Shown here in pieces: positions 1 through 7,854 of a DNA stretch of 14,757 bases. Under the pieces are notes generated by a model that did not search any database, was not told the DNA's origin, and worked only from the letters and a program-made list of their open reading frames with translations. A program made the translations under genes and the position numbers. The DNA comes from an uncultured bacterium (GTDB taxonomy: Bacteria; Bacteroidota; Bacteroidia; Chitinophagales; Chitinophagaceae), in assembly GCA_903957405.1 (NCBI GenBank), contig CAJBPC010000493.1:1-14757 (forward strand), in the 5' to 3' direction. Within the stretch, counting starts at the first letter, position 1, and every line of letters starts with the position of its first letter.

Positions 1-48
1 CCGTTCGACTGCGATGGAGTAAGGCTTGACCCGGTCAGACTGCGTTGA
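1..48 (+). CDS. C-terminal end of an upstream protein, possibly a parallel beta-helix repeat protein
   Basis: Frame 1 is open from the window edge to a TGA at 46-48 and gives 15 residues (PFDCDGVRLDPVRLR). The next gene starts 22 bases later on the same strand, which suggests an operon. Diheme cytochromes of the SO2930/HNE_0200 type, like the next gene, are usually paired with a secreted parallel beta-helix repeat protein, and a short Cys-containing, Pro-containing tail would fit such a partner. That identity rests on context only. So short an open stretch could also be chance. Confidence 0.4.
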   Translation, partial: PFDCDGVRLDPVRLR

Positions 49-70
49 ATATGTTAGGTAAAATCTTGAA

Positions 71-1123
71 ATGATGACCAGAACAGTTTTTTTCATCATA
101 GCACTCATGGTGGTGGCTGTCATGCTCGGGTCGACCCTTCACAGAGAAGTCGCCCCAAAACAACGTTTGTCAGCATATGGCTTCTTTTCCGGTCGCATCA
201 GCGATCAGTTGCCTGCTACAGGCACTCAGCCGTATCGTCTTAACACGCCTTTGTTTTCTGACAACGCCCTGAAGCTTCGATTCATAAACCTTCCACAGGG
301 AGGGATCGTCAACTATAATGATAGCATCGTATTTGACTTTCCGGTTGGCACCACACTGATCAAGACCTTTTATTTTCCAACAGATTTCAGGGATATGGGC
401 AAGGGGCGGAAACTCATGGAAACAAGGTTGTTGATCCGGGAGGAGAGTGGATGGAAGGCTTTACCATATATATGGGACGAAGCCCAAACAGATGCCGTGT
501 TGGATGTCGCAGGTGAAACGCGTTTAGTTGGCTATACCGACCAAGAAGGCCGAAAGCAAGAGCACCAGTACTTCGTCCCTAACCTGAATCAGTGCAAGGG
601 GTGTCACAACAAATCGGAAAAAATGACGCCCATCGGTCCCTCTGCCCGTCAACTCAGCGGTCCGCTTGAGGCAGGTGGCAAGGGTGTGAGCCAATTGGCC
701 GAATGGGCTGCCAGGGGCTCGTTGCACGGACTGCCTGATAGCCGGGATCTCCCAGCGTCTGTGGTGTGGAACGAACCCGCTTCGGGTACTTTGGACCAAC
801 GGGCAAGGCTTTGGCTCGACATCAACTGCGCCCATTGTCACCAACCACAGGGCCCGGCCAGTACCACAGGATTGTATCTCGACATTTCAGAAAAAGATTC
901 TTTGAGATTAGGGATAGACAAAACACCAGTTGCTGCAGGAAGGGGGGCTGGCAACCTGAAGTTTGATATCCGGCCAGGAGATCCTGCTCAATCGATACTC
1001 GTCCATCGAATGGCTTCCGTAGACCCTGGCGTCATGATGCCCGAACTTGGCCGGACACAGGCTGACCCCGAAGCTGTGGCCCTTATCCGTGCATGGATTC
1101 GTGACATGCATTCAGACGACTGA
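71..1123 (+). CDS. Diheme c-type cytochrome, SO2930/HNE_0200-type family
   Basis: A 350-residue exported protein. Residues 5-22 form a hydrophobic signal peptide or membrane anchor. Two CxxCH heme c sites are visible: CKGCH at 175-179 and CAHCH at 253-257. The N-terminal half (about 30-165) is a beta-rich region containing LNTPLFSD and VGTTLIKTFYFP. This arrangement, a beta domain followed by two widely spaced heme sites, is that of the conserved diheme family found beside secreted beta-helix repeat proteins. It should act in the periplasm or at the outer face of the inner membrane as an electron carrier or redox enzyme; its substrate is unknown. The C-terminal PGDPAQSILVHRM and MMPELG segments are typical of cytochrome c domains in which a Met near the end may be the sixth heme ligand. 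The start is ATG 71; ATG 74 is equally possible. No Shine-Dalgarno is evident. The carotenoid gene follows after 49 bases. Confidence 0.8.
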   Translation: MMTRTVFFIIALMVVAVMLGSTLHREVAPKQRLSAYGFFSGRISDQLPATGTQPYRLNTPLFSDNALKLRFINLPQGGIVNYNDSIVFDFPVGTTLIKTFYFPTDFRDMGKGRKLMETRLLIREESGWKALPYIWDEAQTDAVLDVAGETRLVGYTDQEGRKQEHQYFVPNLNQCKGCHNKSEKMTPIGPSARQLSGPLEAGGKGVSQLAEWAARGSLHGLPDSRDLPASVVWNEPASGTLDQRARLWLDINCAHCHQPQGPASTTGLYLDISEKDSLRLGIDKTPVAAGRGAGNLKFDIRPGDPAQSILVHRMASVDPGVMMPELGRTQADPEAVALIRAWIRDMHSDD

Positions 1124-1172
1124 TTTAAAGCTGATTTATGAACATTCCAGCGCATAAAGTGTTTTTCTTAAT

Positions 1173-1898
1173 ATGTACTCCGGCCTGACGATCAACAGGG
1201 AAGCCGTTCAACCCTTGATGCAACAGCGTGTGCTGTGGGCCAGTGGCATTGCTTTGCTCATCCATATGGTTGGACTTGTTGGAATGATTTGGATCGATAG
1301 ATCATGGTTCTCCAATCTGACACCGGTCAATCTCATCCTCATGCTGGCTTTGTTAATGTGGACGCAGCCAGTTAAAAATCTTTCTTTTTATATCTTTTTT
1401 GTCATTGCCTTCTTTTCCGGCATGTTGTCGGAGATCATTGGTGTGCATACCGGACTATTATTCGGGGACTATTCCTATGGCAAGGTTCTCGGTTTCGGCA
1501 TCTACGATGTTCCGATGATGATCGGTGTCAATTGGTTCATGGTCGTTTTTACTTCCGCGGCAACTGTCCTGCATATCCTCACATATCTGAAATCCCGATT
1601 TAAACAAGACGTTGATGGCATATCACCTCTTTGGGCCGATTTCATTTTGATATCCGGAGGAGCCGTGCTTGCTACATTCTTCGACTGGGTCATGGAGCCC
1701 GTCGCCGTAAAACTTGGCTTTTGGAACTGGTCGGGAGATGGAGACATACCCTTCCTGAATTATATCTGTTGGTTTCTTTTAAGTATGATCCTCCTACTTT
1801 TGGCAAGGCTGTTGGGTGTCCGATTCCGCAATCCGTTTGCCTTGTATCTGTTTCTCATACAGTTGATGTTCTTCATTGCTTTGAGGGCATTGATCTGA
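1173..1898 (+). CDS. Carotenoid biosynthesis membrane protein, DUF422/CruF-like
   Basis: A 241-residue integral membrane protein with about seven hydrophobic segments (around 20-40, 50-66, 70-87, 108-135, 155-172, 195-212 and 222-240). It has the conserved polar motifs of the DUF422 carotenoid family: E87 followed by GVHTG (90-94) and FGDYSYG (97-103), GVNWF (118-122), DWVMEPVA (171-178) and FWNW (183-186). Family members include CruF, a carotenoid 1',2'-hydratase, and related enzymes that modify psi-ends of acyclic carotenoids in the membrane. Acidic and His residues in these motifs are the likely active site, but I cannot tell the exact reaction. No other carotenoid genes (crtB, crtI, crtY) are in the window. 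Start ATG 1173 lacks a clear ribosome site; Met16 (1218) is an alternative. The family call is firm and the specific enzymatic step is open. Confidence 0.82.
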   Translation: MYSGLTINREAVQPLMQQRVLWASGIALLIHMVGLVGMIWIDRSWFSNLTPVNLILMLALLMWTQPVKNLSFYIFFVIAFFSGMLSEIIGVHTGLLFGDYSYGKVLGFGIYDVPMMIGVNWFMVVFTSAATVLHILTYLKSRFKQDVDGISPLWADFILISGGAVLATFFDWVMEPVAVKLGFWNWSGDGDIPFLNYICWFLLSMILLLLARLLGVRFRNPFALYLFLIQLMFFIALRALI

Positions 1899-2131
1899 TC
1901 CTTCCTTCTTCCTGCATCGGTCATCTCTTTCTACGATTTTTCTAGGCTAGTAAGGCATTTGTCGTCCATGGCCAATTCCATACAGGGGCAAGTCCCGCTG
2001 CATGCGTCAAAGTCATAAAGGCTTTGAACCCACGTCTTTGCAGGGTAACATTCATTTTTAACATTATATTAATTTGTATTATATATAAAATGTTGATTGT
2101 CAATTTAATTGTTTTTAACTCTTACAATTAC

Positions 2132-2145
2132 ATGATATATATCAG
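2132..2145. promoter_or_regulatory. FNR/FixK-like binding site in front of ccoS
   Basis: ATGATATATATCAG keeps the two TGAT and ATCA half-sites of the FNR/FixK consensus TTGAT-N4-ATCAA with the correct 4-base spacer; only the outermost base of each half differs. The inner 12 bases, TGATATATATCA, are a perfect palindrome. The centre (about 2138.5) lies roughly 62-66 bases before the transcription start expected from the box at 2190-2197, close to the -61.5 position of class I Crp/Fnr activation. The likely binder is the receiver-Crp/Fnr protein encoded at 9280-10338. AT-rich DNA yields such palindromes by chance fairly easily, so this is a candidate, not a demonstrated operator. Confidence 0.5.
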
Positions 2146-2189
2146 TTTCTTTTTTGACTGTCATCATTCTGCAGATTAGCCTCGCCCTC

Positions 2190-2197
2190 TACTTTTG
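2190..2197 (+). promoter_or_regulatory. Bacteroidota-type -7 promoter box for the cbb3 operon
   Basis: TACTTTTG matches the Bacteroidota -7 consensus TAnnTTTG at every fixed base and lies 17 bases before the ccoS ATG. No clear TTG -33 element sits at the usual distance upstream, which would suit a promoter that depends on an activator bound at the FNR-like site. The implied leader is only about 10-15 bases, so the real start could instead lie further upstream in the AT-rich stretch. Confidence 0.45.
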
Positions 2198-2214
2198 GCG
2201 GCAAAGTTCAATAC

Positions 2215-2406
2215 ATGAGTGTGATCATTGTTTTAATAGCTGCAAGCATCCTGATCGCGGGAGGATTTCTGGTGGCATTTCTTTGGTCGGTCAGAAATGG
2301 CCAATACGATGACGATTACACCCCTTCTGTGCGTATGCTTTTCGACGACATACCGGCAAGGGCAATAAAAGATAAGTCACCTGAAAACAATCAAACCATC
2401 AAGTAA
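2215..2406 (+). CDS. ccoS: cbb3 oxidase maturation protein CcoS
   Basis: A 63-residue membrane protein with one transmembrane segment at residues 2-26, followed by WSVRNGQYDD (25-34), the conserved CcoS region, and a short polar tail on the other side of the membrane. CcoS (FixS) is needed for insertion of heme b and CuB into the catalytic subunit of cbb3 oxidases. Its length is normal for the family. It is the first gene of the cluster, directly downstream of the candidate promoter. Its TAA stop overlaps the ATG of ccoNO by one base (TAATG), which suggests translational coupling of the assembly factor to the catalytic subunit. In many Bacteroidota ccoI stands just upstream of ccoS; here ccoI is at the far end of the window on the other strand. 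Confidence 0.9.
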   Translation: MSVIIVLIAASILIAGGFLVAFLWSVRNGQYDDDYTPSVRMLFDDIPARAIKDKSPENNQTIK

Positions 2407-4562
2407 TGCAAGTTGAGAAATTCAGTTACGACAACAGGATCGTCCGCGATTTCGCGTATGCCACCATGATTTGGGGAGTTGTGGGAATGTTGGTTGGCGT
2501 TTGGGTTGCCCTGTTGCTGGTGTTTCCGGAATGGAATATCAGTGGCATACCCGTAGGAAAGGAGACCCTCGGATTGAGCTTCGGACGTTTAAGGCCCTTG
2601 CATACCAATGCCGTGATTTTCGCTTTCGTAGGCAATGGGATTTTCATGGGTGTGTATTATTCTCTGCAGCGACTTTTGAAGACGCGCATGGCCAGTGATA
2701 TGTTGGGCAAGATTCATTTCTGGGGATGGCAATTGATCATTGTGGCTGCGGCCATCACGTTACCGTTAGGGATGACAACCGGCAAGGAATACGCAGAACT
2801 TGAACTCCCGATAGACATCGCCATTGCACTGATATGGGTGGTTTTTGGTGTCAATATGTTTTGGACCATACTTGTTCGCCGTGAGCGTCATTTGTATGTG
2901 GCCATTTGGTTTTACATCGCCACATTCGTTACGGTGGCGGTGCTGCATATCGTGAACTCCATTGAGTTTCCGGCCTCACTTTTCAAGAGTTATCCAATAT
3001 ATGCCGGTGTGCAGGACGCATTGGTGCAATGGTGGTATGGGCACAACGCAGTGGCTTTCTTTCTAACCACTCCGTATCTCGGGATGATGTATTACTTCAT
3101 GCCGAAAGCGGCCAATCGTCCTGTCTTTTCTTACCGGCTTTCAATCATTCATTTTTGGGCGTTGATTTTTCTATATATATGGGCTGGTCCGCACCACCTG
3201 TTATACACGGCGCTTCCAAACTGGGCACAGTCACTTGGCGTGGTTTTCAGCTTCACCCTGATATTCCCGAGCTGGGGTGGCATGATCAATGGACTGCTCA
3301 CCCTGAGGGGTGCATGGGACAAAGTCCGGGAGGATGTGATCCTAAAGTTCATGGTCGTTGCCGTAACAGCATATGGCATGTCTACTTTTGAGGGTCCGAT
3401 GCTTTCTCTCAAGAATGTGAATGCGATCAGCCACTTCACAGACTGGACGATTGCCCACGTGCATGTGGGCGGTTTAGGTTGGAATGGCATGTTGACATTC
3501 GGCGTGTTGTACTGGTTATTTCCAAGGATATTCCGCACAGAACTGCATTCAAAAAAGCTCGCAAATGTCCATTTTTGGATCGCTACGCTGGGAATACTTT
3601 TTTATGCCATTCCCTTGTATTGGGCAGGATTCAAGCAGAGTCTCATGTGGAAGGAATTCACTGATTCCGGCCAGTTGAAGTATCAATTCCTTGAGACGGT
3701 GACGCAGTTGAAAGGGTTTTACGCCATGCGTGCATTCGGTGGCACATTGTTCCTTGTTGGTTCGATACTCGGGGTGTACAACCTCTTCAAGACTGCTGGT
3801 AAGGGATCATTGCTGGCGAACGAGGAATCTTCAGCTCCTTCTCTGGAAAAAGCATACGTTAGTCACGGTCCCGAACACTGGCATCGCTGGATTGAGCGGA
3901 AGCCGGTTCAGTTTTTGGTTCTCACCCTGGTGGTCGTACTGATCGGTGGCATTGTGGAGATCATTCCGACTTTCCTCATCAAATCGAATGTACCCACCAT
4001 CACAAGTGTGAAGCCATACACACCTCTTGAACTGCAGGGACGGGATATCTACATCAGAGAAGGCTGTTTTACCTGTCACTCACAGATGATACGACCATTC
4101 AGGTCTGAGACTGCCCGTTACGGAGAGTATTCAAAGGCTGGCGAATTCATTTATGACCATCCTTTTCAATGGGGTTCAAAGCGTACCGGGCCAGATCTCG
4201 CACGTGAGGGGGTGGGAAACAACCGTAAGTCAGACTCATGGCACTACAATCACTTCGACTATCCGCAAGCGTTATCTGCCGGATCCATCATGCCGGGTTA
4301 TTCCTTTATGCTGGAACAGGAACTTGACACGGCCAGCACTCCTGCAAAGATCAGGACGATGCAACGACTTGGCGTACCTTATCCGAAGGGATACGATCTG
4401 CTGGCGAATAAGGACCTGATGGATCAGGCGGGCAGGATCAAAGAAAGTCTTGCCAAGGATGGTATCAAAACCCCTGCAAACAAAGAGATCATCGCCATCA
4501 TCGCATACATGCAAAGGCTCGGAACAGATATCACTAAAGAACAAACTTCACAAAATCCATAA
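2406..4562 (+). CDS. ccoNO: cbb3-type cytochrome c oxidase, fused subunits I and II (CcoN-CcoO)
   Basis: This 718-residue protein holds the catalytic subunit CcoN (about 1-465) and the monoheme subunit CcoO (about 500-718) in one chain. The CcoN part keeps all expected ligands at positions six higher than in the Pseudomonas stutzeri enzyme: low-spin heme b H66 and H353, CuB H213, H263 and H264, the cross-linked tyrosine Y257, high-spin heme b3 H351, and E329. A polar linker (about 466-498) leads to the CcoO anchor helix (502-523). The CcoO heme c site is CFTCH (554-558) and the probable axial Met is M629 in GSIMPGY. The enzyme reduces oxygen to water at low oxygen tension, takes electrons from CcoP through the CcoO heme, and pumps protons across the inner membrane. 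Such N-O fusions are known in Bacteroidota. No frameshift or missing residue is seen. Confidence 0.96.
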   Translation: MQVEKFSYDNRIVRDFAYATMIWGVVGMLVGVWVALLLVFPEWNISGIPVGKETLGLSFGRLRPLHTNAVIFAFVGNGIFMGVYYSLQRLLKTRMASDMLGKIHFWGWQLIIVAAAITLPLGMTTGKEYAELELPIDIAIALIWVVFGVNMFWTILVRRERHLYVAIWFYIATFVTVAVLHIVNSIEFPASLFKSYPIYAGVQDALVQWWYGHNAVAFFLTTPYLGMMYYFMPKAANRPVFSYRLSIIHFWALIFLYIWAGPHHLLYTALPNWAQSLGVVFSFTLIFPSWGGMINGLLTLRGAWDKVREDVILKFMVVAVTAYGMSTFEGPMLSLKNVNAISHFTDWTIAHVHVGGLGWNGMLTFGVLYWLFPRIFRTELHSKKLANVHFWIATLGILFYAIPLYWAGFKQSLMWKEFTDSGQLKYQFLETVTQLKGFYAMRAFGGTLFLVGSILGVYNLFKTAGKGSLLANEESSAPSLEKAYVSHGPEHWHRWIERKPVQFLVLTLVVVLIGGIVEIIPTFLIKSNVPTITSVKPYTPLELQGRDIYIREGCFTCHSQMIRPFRSETARYGEYSKAGEFIYDHPFQWGSKRTGPDLAREGVGNNRKSDSWHYNHFDYPQALSAGSIMPGYSFMLEQELDTASTPAKIRTMQRLGVPYPKGYDLLANKDLMDQAGRIKESLAKDGIKTPANKEIIAIIAYMQRLGTDITKEQTSQNP

Positions 4563-4563
4563 T

Positions 4564-4758
4564 ATGTCGAAGATCATCAAACAATACGCAGATCAGGTCA
4601 ACGGCATCGAGGTATATCCGATCGTATCCCTATTGATCTTCACCATCTTCTTTGTCGGCATGCTCCTGTACGTGAGGCAGATTAGCAAAGAGAGTGTGCA
4701 TGAATTATCAAATATGCCATTGGACGTGCAGGAAGAAAATAAGACTCAAAATGCGTAA
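4564..4758 (+). CDS. ccoQ: Small cbb3 oxidase subunit CcoQ (FixQ family)
   Basis: A 64-residue protein with one transmembrane segment (about 19-37), then a basic patch (RQISKES) and a hydrophilic cytoplasmic tail. Size, topology and position between ccoNO and ccoP identify it as CcoQ/FixQ, a non-catalytic subunit that stabilises the complex, notably the attachment of CcoP. It has no cofactor ligands. Its ATG (4564) lies one base after the ccoNO stop. Sequence conservation in this family is low, so the call leans on topology and context. Confidence 0.82.
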   Translation: MSKIIKQYADQVNGIEVYPIVSLLIFTIFFVGMLLYVRQISKESVHELSNMPLDVQEENKTQNA

Positions 4759-4795
4759 ACATCATTTTATGTCCTTCATCAACAAATACTATATC

Positions 4796-5947
4796 ATGAA
4801 AAAAGCAGCGACATCCATGTTGTTGGTGCTACCTGCGTTGTCTACCCTGGCAAAGGGAGGTGGAGTCGCCCCGGCTGCAAAAGCAGCGACAAACTGGCTG
4901 GAGATGCTGATGATATTCGTGGCAATCATACTCCTCCTGGTCATTTGGGGATTGGGCCAGGCGCTTTTGGCATTCAGCCGGCAGCTGATGCAGAAGAGAA
5001 AATCTCCCAGGGCGTTGTCATCAGCTATTCTGTTGATCTGTCTGATGAGTATTTCCGATATAGCGCGCGCGCAAGTGGCTGATGCCGCATCGGGAGCATT
5101 GACATCCCCTAATTATGGAGGTCTTACGCAATTGGAATTTTATCTGTTATCCACGGTTATCGCCTTGGAAGTCGTTGTGATATTTTTTCTGGCATTCATG
5201 GCTAGAAGGACTTACCGCGAATTGACCGGAGCGTCTGAAAAGTCACTTGCCGCCTCAGGAATCAAGATCCCAAAACTGGCGGATTGGTGGAAAAAAATGG
5301 ATGAGAAAATATTCACCAAGGCTGTGCCTGTTGAGCAGGAAGCAGATATCATGCTTGATCATGACTATGATGGCATCCGCGAATTGGACAACGCACTGCC
5401 ACCTTGGTGGAAATGGGGTTTTTATATCACGATCGTAGTGGCTGTGATTTATTTTTTCAATTACCAGGTCCTCGGTACAGGTAAGAGTCAGGAGCAGGAA
5501 TATGCCGCAGAGATGGCAGAAGGTAAGTTACAGGAAGAGCAATACAAGGCCCGCACGAATGATCTTGTGGATGAAAATAATGTGACGATGTCTGACGCCG
5601 ATGGCATAGCGGCCGGCAAAGCCTTATACATACAGAGTTGTGTGGCCTGCCATGCTGCTGACGGGGGTGGTGGGATCGGACCGAACCTCACAGATGTGAA
5701 CTGGATACATGGCGGAAGTATGAATGATATCTACAAGACCATCAAACTTGGGTATCCAGAAAAAGGCATGCAGTCATGGCAGACCGTTTACAACCCTGTG
5801 CAGATGAAGCATTTGTCATCTTTTGTCCATTCACTCAAAGGCATTAAGCCGGCCAATCCGAAAGAGCCACAGGGTGTACCCTATGTGGAGCCGGAATCTG
5901 CCCCATCGACATCTGCAAATGTCAAGACCGCAACTGTTGCCAACTGA
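4796..5947 (+). CDS. ccoP: cbb3 oxidase subunit III (CcoP), one-heme form with long N-terminal extension
   Basis: From ATG 4796 the protein has 383 residues. The FixP N-terminal signature lies at 190-207 (YDGIRELDNALPPWWKW), followed by its transmembrane helix (208-224), a charged helical linker (230-262) and one cytochrome c domain with CVACH (282-286) and probable axial M325 in KGMQSW. Proteobacterial CcoP carries two hemes; only one CxxCH is present here. Before the FixP region lie about 185 extra residues with a signal-like segment (8-19), a helix (34-60), a second signal-like stretch ending ARAQ (74-93) and another helix (112-136). CcoP accepts electrons from soluble or membrane cytochromes and hands them to the CcoO heme. 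The start is uncertain: in-frame ATGs at 4751 (8-base overlap with ccoQ) and 4769 are possible; 4796 was chosen because it begins a Lys-Lys-hydrophobic signal-like sequence. Confidence 0.9.
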   Translation: MKKAATSMLLVLPALSTLAKGGGVAPAAKAATNWLEMLMIFVAIILLLVIWGLGQALLAFSRQLMQKRKSPRALSSAILLICLMSISDIARAQVADAASGALTSPNYGGLTQLEFYLLSTVIALEVVVIFFLAFMARRTYRELTGASEKSLAASGIKIPKLADWWKKMDEKIFTKAVPVEQEADIMLDHDYDGIRELDNALPPWWKWGFYITIVVAVIYFFNYQVLGTGKSQEQEYAAEMAEGKLQEEQYKARTNDLVDENNVTMSDADGIAAGKALYIQSCVACHAADGGGGIGPNLTDVNWIHGGSMNDIYKTIKLGYPEKGMQSWQTVYNPVQMKHLSSFVHSLKGIKPANPKEPQGVPYVEPESAPSTSANVKTATVAN

Positions 5948-5961
5948 GATAAACAACCTAC

Positions 5962-7389
5962 ATGTTTAAAAGGGATAGTGACGAAGCAAAGGAAAAGAAA
6001 TCCCGGATGGATCAAACCTTCCGGGATTCCGTGGCGACAATAGATGAGAAAGGCAGCAGGAACTATATTCTTCCCAAAAAGCCAAAGGGTGCGCTTTACC
6101 AAAAAAGAACGATAGCAAGCATTGTCTATCTGATCATTTTTTTTACCCTGCCATTCATCAAAATGAAGGGTGAACCGGTTTTCATGATCAATATCCTCAA
6201 ACGGAAGTTCATACTTTTCGGACAGATCTTCGGGCCCGAGGATTTCTTCATCTTTATGCTCGGGATGTTGACTTTCATTGTCTTCATCATACTCTTCACT
6301 GTGGTCTTTGGCCGGGTGTTTTGCGGATGGGCTTGCCCTCAGACGATTTTCATGGAGATGGTTTTTCGAAAGATAGAATACTGGATTGATGGTGACCACA
6401 ACAGGCAGCGGCAGCTCAGGGAGATGCCATGGAATGCATATAAGCTGAAAAAAAGAGCGGTCAAGATCACTGTTTTCTGGTTGCTTTCATTTGTGATTGC
6501 CAACTTCTTCATGGCTTATCTGATCAGTATGGATGAGGTCAAGCGGTACATAATCGAAGGCATCCCGAGCCATTTCGGAACCTTCATGGCGCTGACTGTT
6601 TTTGCGTCGATATTCTTCTTTGTCTTCTATTGGTTCAGGGAACAGGTATGCATTGTTGTCTGTCCCTACGGCCGACTTCAGGGCGTATTGCTTGACAAGG
6701 ATTCCATAGTGGTGGCATATGACTACGTTCGTGGTGAGCCAAGGGGAAAGATCAAGAAGACAACGCAGTCCAGTGAGTTGGGAGACTGCATCGACTGTGC
6801 CGCCTGTGTTCGGGTATGCCCCACCGGGATCGACATTCGCAATGGTACACAATTGGAGTGTGTGAACTGCACTGCCTGCATTGATGCCTGTGATGAGATC
6901 ATGACACATGTCGACAGGCCGACAGGCCTTATCCGGTTTGCTTCAGAAAACAATGTCGTAAAAGGGGAGAGACCGAAGCTGAACAACAGGATCATCGCCT
7001 ATTCCCTTGTATTGGTTGCGCTGGTTGGAGCACTTGTTTTCATGTTGGCAAGCCGCGACGACGTGGAAGTCACCATCCTGCGTACTTCAGGATCCGTCTA
7101 CCAGACCATGCCGGACGGGCGCATTGCGAACATCTATAACGCCCGAATGGCCAACAAGACGAGAGAAGACATACCCATCGTGCTCGAATTGGAGGGCATC
7201 AAGGGCGAGATCGAGGTGGTGGGAAATGACATCGTTGTCGAGAAAGAGGGATACAAGAACGCTACTTTCATTTTGAGGGTTTCCCAAGATGATATAAAGC
7301 AAAGAAGGACACCCATCAGGATACATGTGTATGAAAAGCAAATAAAGATCAAAAGCATTGCTGTAACTTTCATAGGACCGATAAAATAA
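5962..7389 (+). CDS. ccoG: Cytochrome oxidase accessory protein CcoG (FixG/RdxA), cupric reductase
   Basis: A 475-residue membrane ferredoxin with about five helices (52-66, 95-117, 168-188, 205-225 and 345-363). Conserved Cys pairs flank the membrane helices: C121/C125 in FCGWACPQ and C230/C234 in VCIVVCPYGR. Two 4Fe-4S ferredoxin motifs follow: C276, C279, C282, C286 and C300, C303, C306, C310. The C-terminal region (370-475) is an Ig-like periplasmic domain typical of the family. CcoG is reported to reduce Cu(II) to Cu(I) so that copper can be delivered to the CuB centre of cbb3 oxidase, working with the CcoI transporter. The length is normal and all Cys ligands are present. It starts 14 bases after the ccoP stop without an obvious Shine-Dalgarno. 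Confidence 0.95.
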   Translation: MFKRDSDEAKEKKSRMDQTFRDSVATIDEKGSRNYILPKKPKGALYQKRTIASIVYLIIFFTLPFIKMKGEPVFMINILKRKFILFGQIFGPEDFFIFMLGMLTFIVFIILFTVVFGRVFCGWACPQTIFMEMVFRKIEYWIDGDHNRQRQLREMPWNAYKLKKRAVKITVFWLLSFVIANFFMAYLISMDEVKRYIIEGIPSHFGTFMALTVFASIFFFVFYWFREQVCIVVCPYGRLQGVLLDKDSIVVAYDYVRGEPRGKIKKTTQSSELGDCIDCAACVRVCPTGIDIRNGTQLECVNCTACIDACDEIMTHVDRPTGLIRFASENNVVKGERPKLNNRIIAYSLVLVALVGALVFMLASRDDVEVTILRTSGSVYQTMPDGRIANIYNARMANKTREDIPIVLELEGIKGEIEVVGNDIVVEKEGYKNATFILRVSQDDIKQRRTPIRIHVYEKQIKIKSIAVTFIGPIK

Positions 7390-7397
7390 ATATAAAT

Positions 7398-7838
7398 ATG
7401 AATTTCAATTGGGGATATAAGATCCTTTTCGTTTATATACTTTTCGTAGCGGGCATCATGTTCCTTGTATTTCAGTCGAGTAAACAAAAAATCGATCTTG
7501 TGACCGAAGACTACTATGAGCAGGAGATCAAATACCAGGAACGCATTGAACAGATGAAAAGGGCCAATGCGCTGTCAGAGAAGGTTCGTGTCAATATAGG
7601 CGAAGGAACCATAGATATTTTTTTCCCCTCGGAATTCGACGGTTTGAAAGTGACCGGCAATGCCACGCTCTATTATCCGGCGAATGAAGACATGGATCTG
7701 CATGCACTGGTCAAGACAGATGATGCCAAGTTCAGCATGTCTATTCCAGGGAAGCATCCGGGTGCGCATATCCTAAAACTCAACTGGGAGTCAGGTGGGG
7801 TGACTTATTATTCAGAACTGCAGTTGTTTCTGCCATAA
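7398..7838 (+). CDS. ccoH: cbb3 oxidase assembly protein CcoH (FixH family)
   Basis: A 146-residue protein with one N-terminal transmembrane helix (about 7-25), the FixH hallmark DLVTEDYYEQEIKYQ (33-47), a short helical stretch and a periplasmic beta-sandwich (about 63-146). CcoH is essential for assembly or stability of cbb3 oxidase, contacts the CcoN subunit and may remain in the complex. It starts eight bases after ccoG and is followed after 16 bases by the TauE/SafE-like gene, so all are likely on one transcript. I see no metal-binding Cys or CxxC, consistent with a scaffolding role. Confidence 0.9.
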   Translation: MNFNWGYKILFVYILFVAGIMFLVFQSSKQKIDLVTEDYYEQEIKYQERIEQMKRANALSEKVRVNIGEGTIDIFFPSEFDGLKVTGNATLYYPANEDMDLHALVKTDDAKFSMSIPGKHPGAHILKLNWESGGVTYYSELQLFLP

Positions 7839-7854
7839 TCTCATTTACTGAATC

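Larger units (their letters stand above)
1899..2214. other. Intergenic regulatory region upstream of the cbb3 cluster
   Basis: This 316-base gap is the longest in the window and separates the carotenoid gene from ccoS. Its first half is of ordinary composition. From about 2050 it turns strongly AT-rich, with runs such as ATTATATATAAAATG, as expected for a promoter and activator-binding region. It contains the FNR-like palindrome at 2132-2145 and the TAnnTTTG box at 2190-2197, which are listed separately. I see no convincing terminator for the upstream gene and no RNA gene. Small open frames on the minus strand were considered and rejected. Confidence 0.75.

Noticed and set aside
1121..1138. 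Direct repeat CTGATTTA-AAG-CTGATTTA after the diheme cytochrome gene.
   Set aside because: Two 8-base copies overlapping a stop codon in a 49-base gap are too little to suggest a function.
2019..2036. GGGTTCAAAGCC on the minus strand, resembling a tRNA T-loop.
   Set aside because: The flanking bases do not pair into a T-stem and no anticodon or acceptor stem can be drawn around it.
1946..2069. A minus-strand 40-codon ORF (start MLKMNVT...) and an overlapping Cys-rich frame lacking a start, in the gap before ccoS.
   Set aside because: Two overlapping frames look equally protein-like, neither has a ribosome site or a family match, and one has no start codon. The region is better explained as the regulatory gap.
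5881..6399. A 172-codon open frame on the minus strand opposite the end of ccoP and the start of ccoG.
   Set aside because: It lies antisense to conserved, motif-bearing coding sequence and has no recognisable features of its own.
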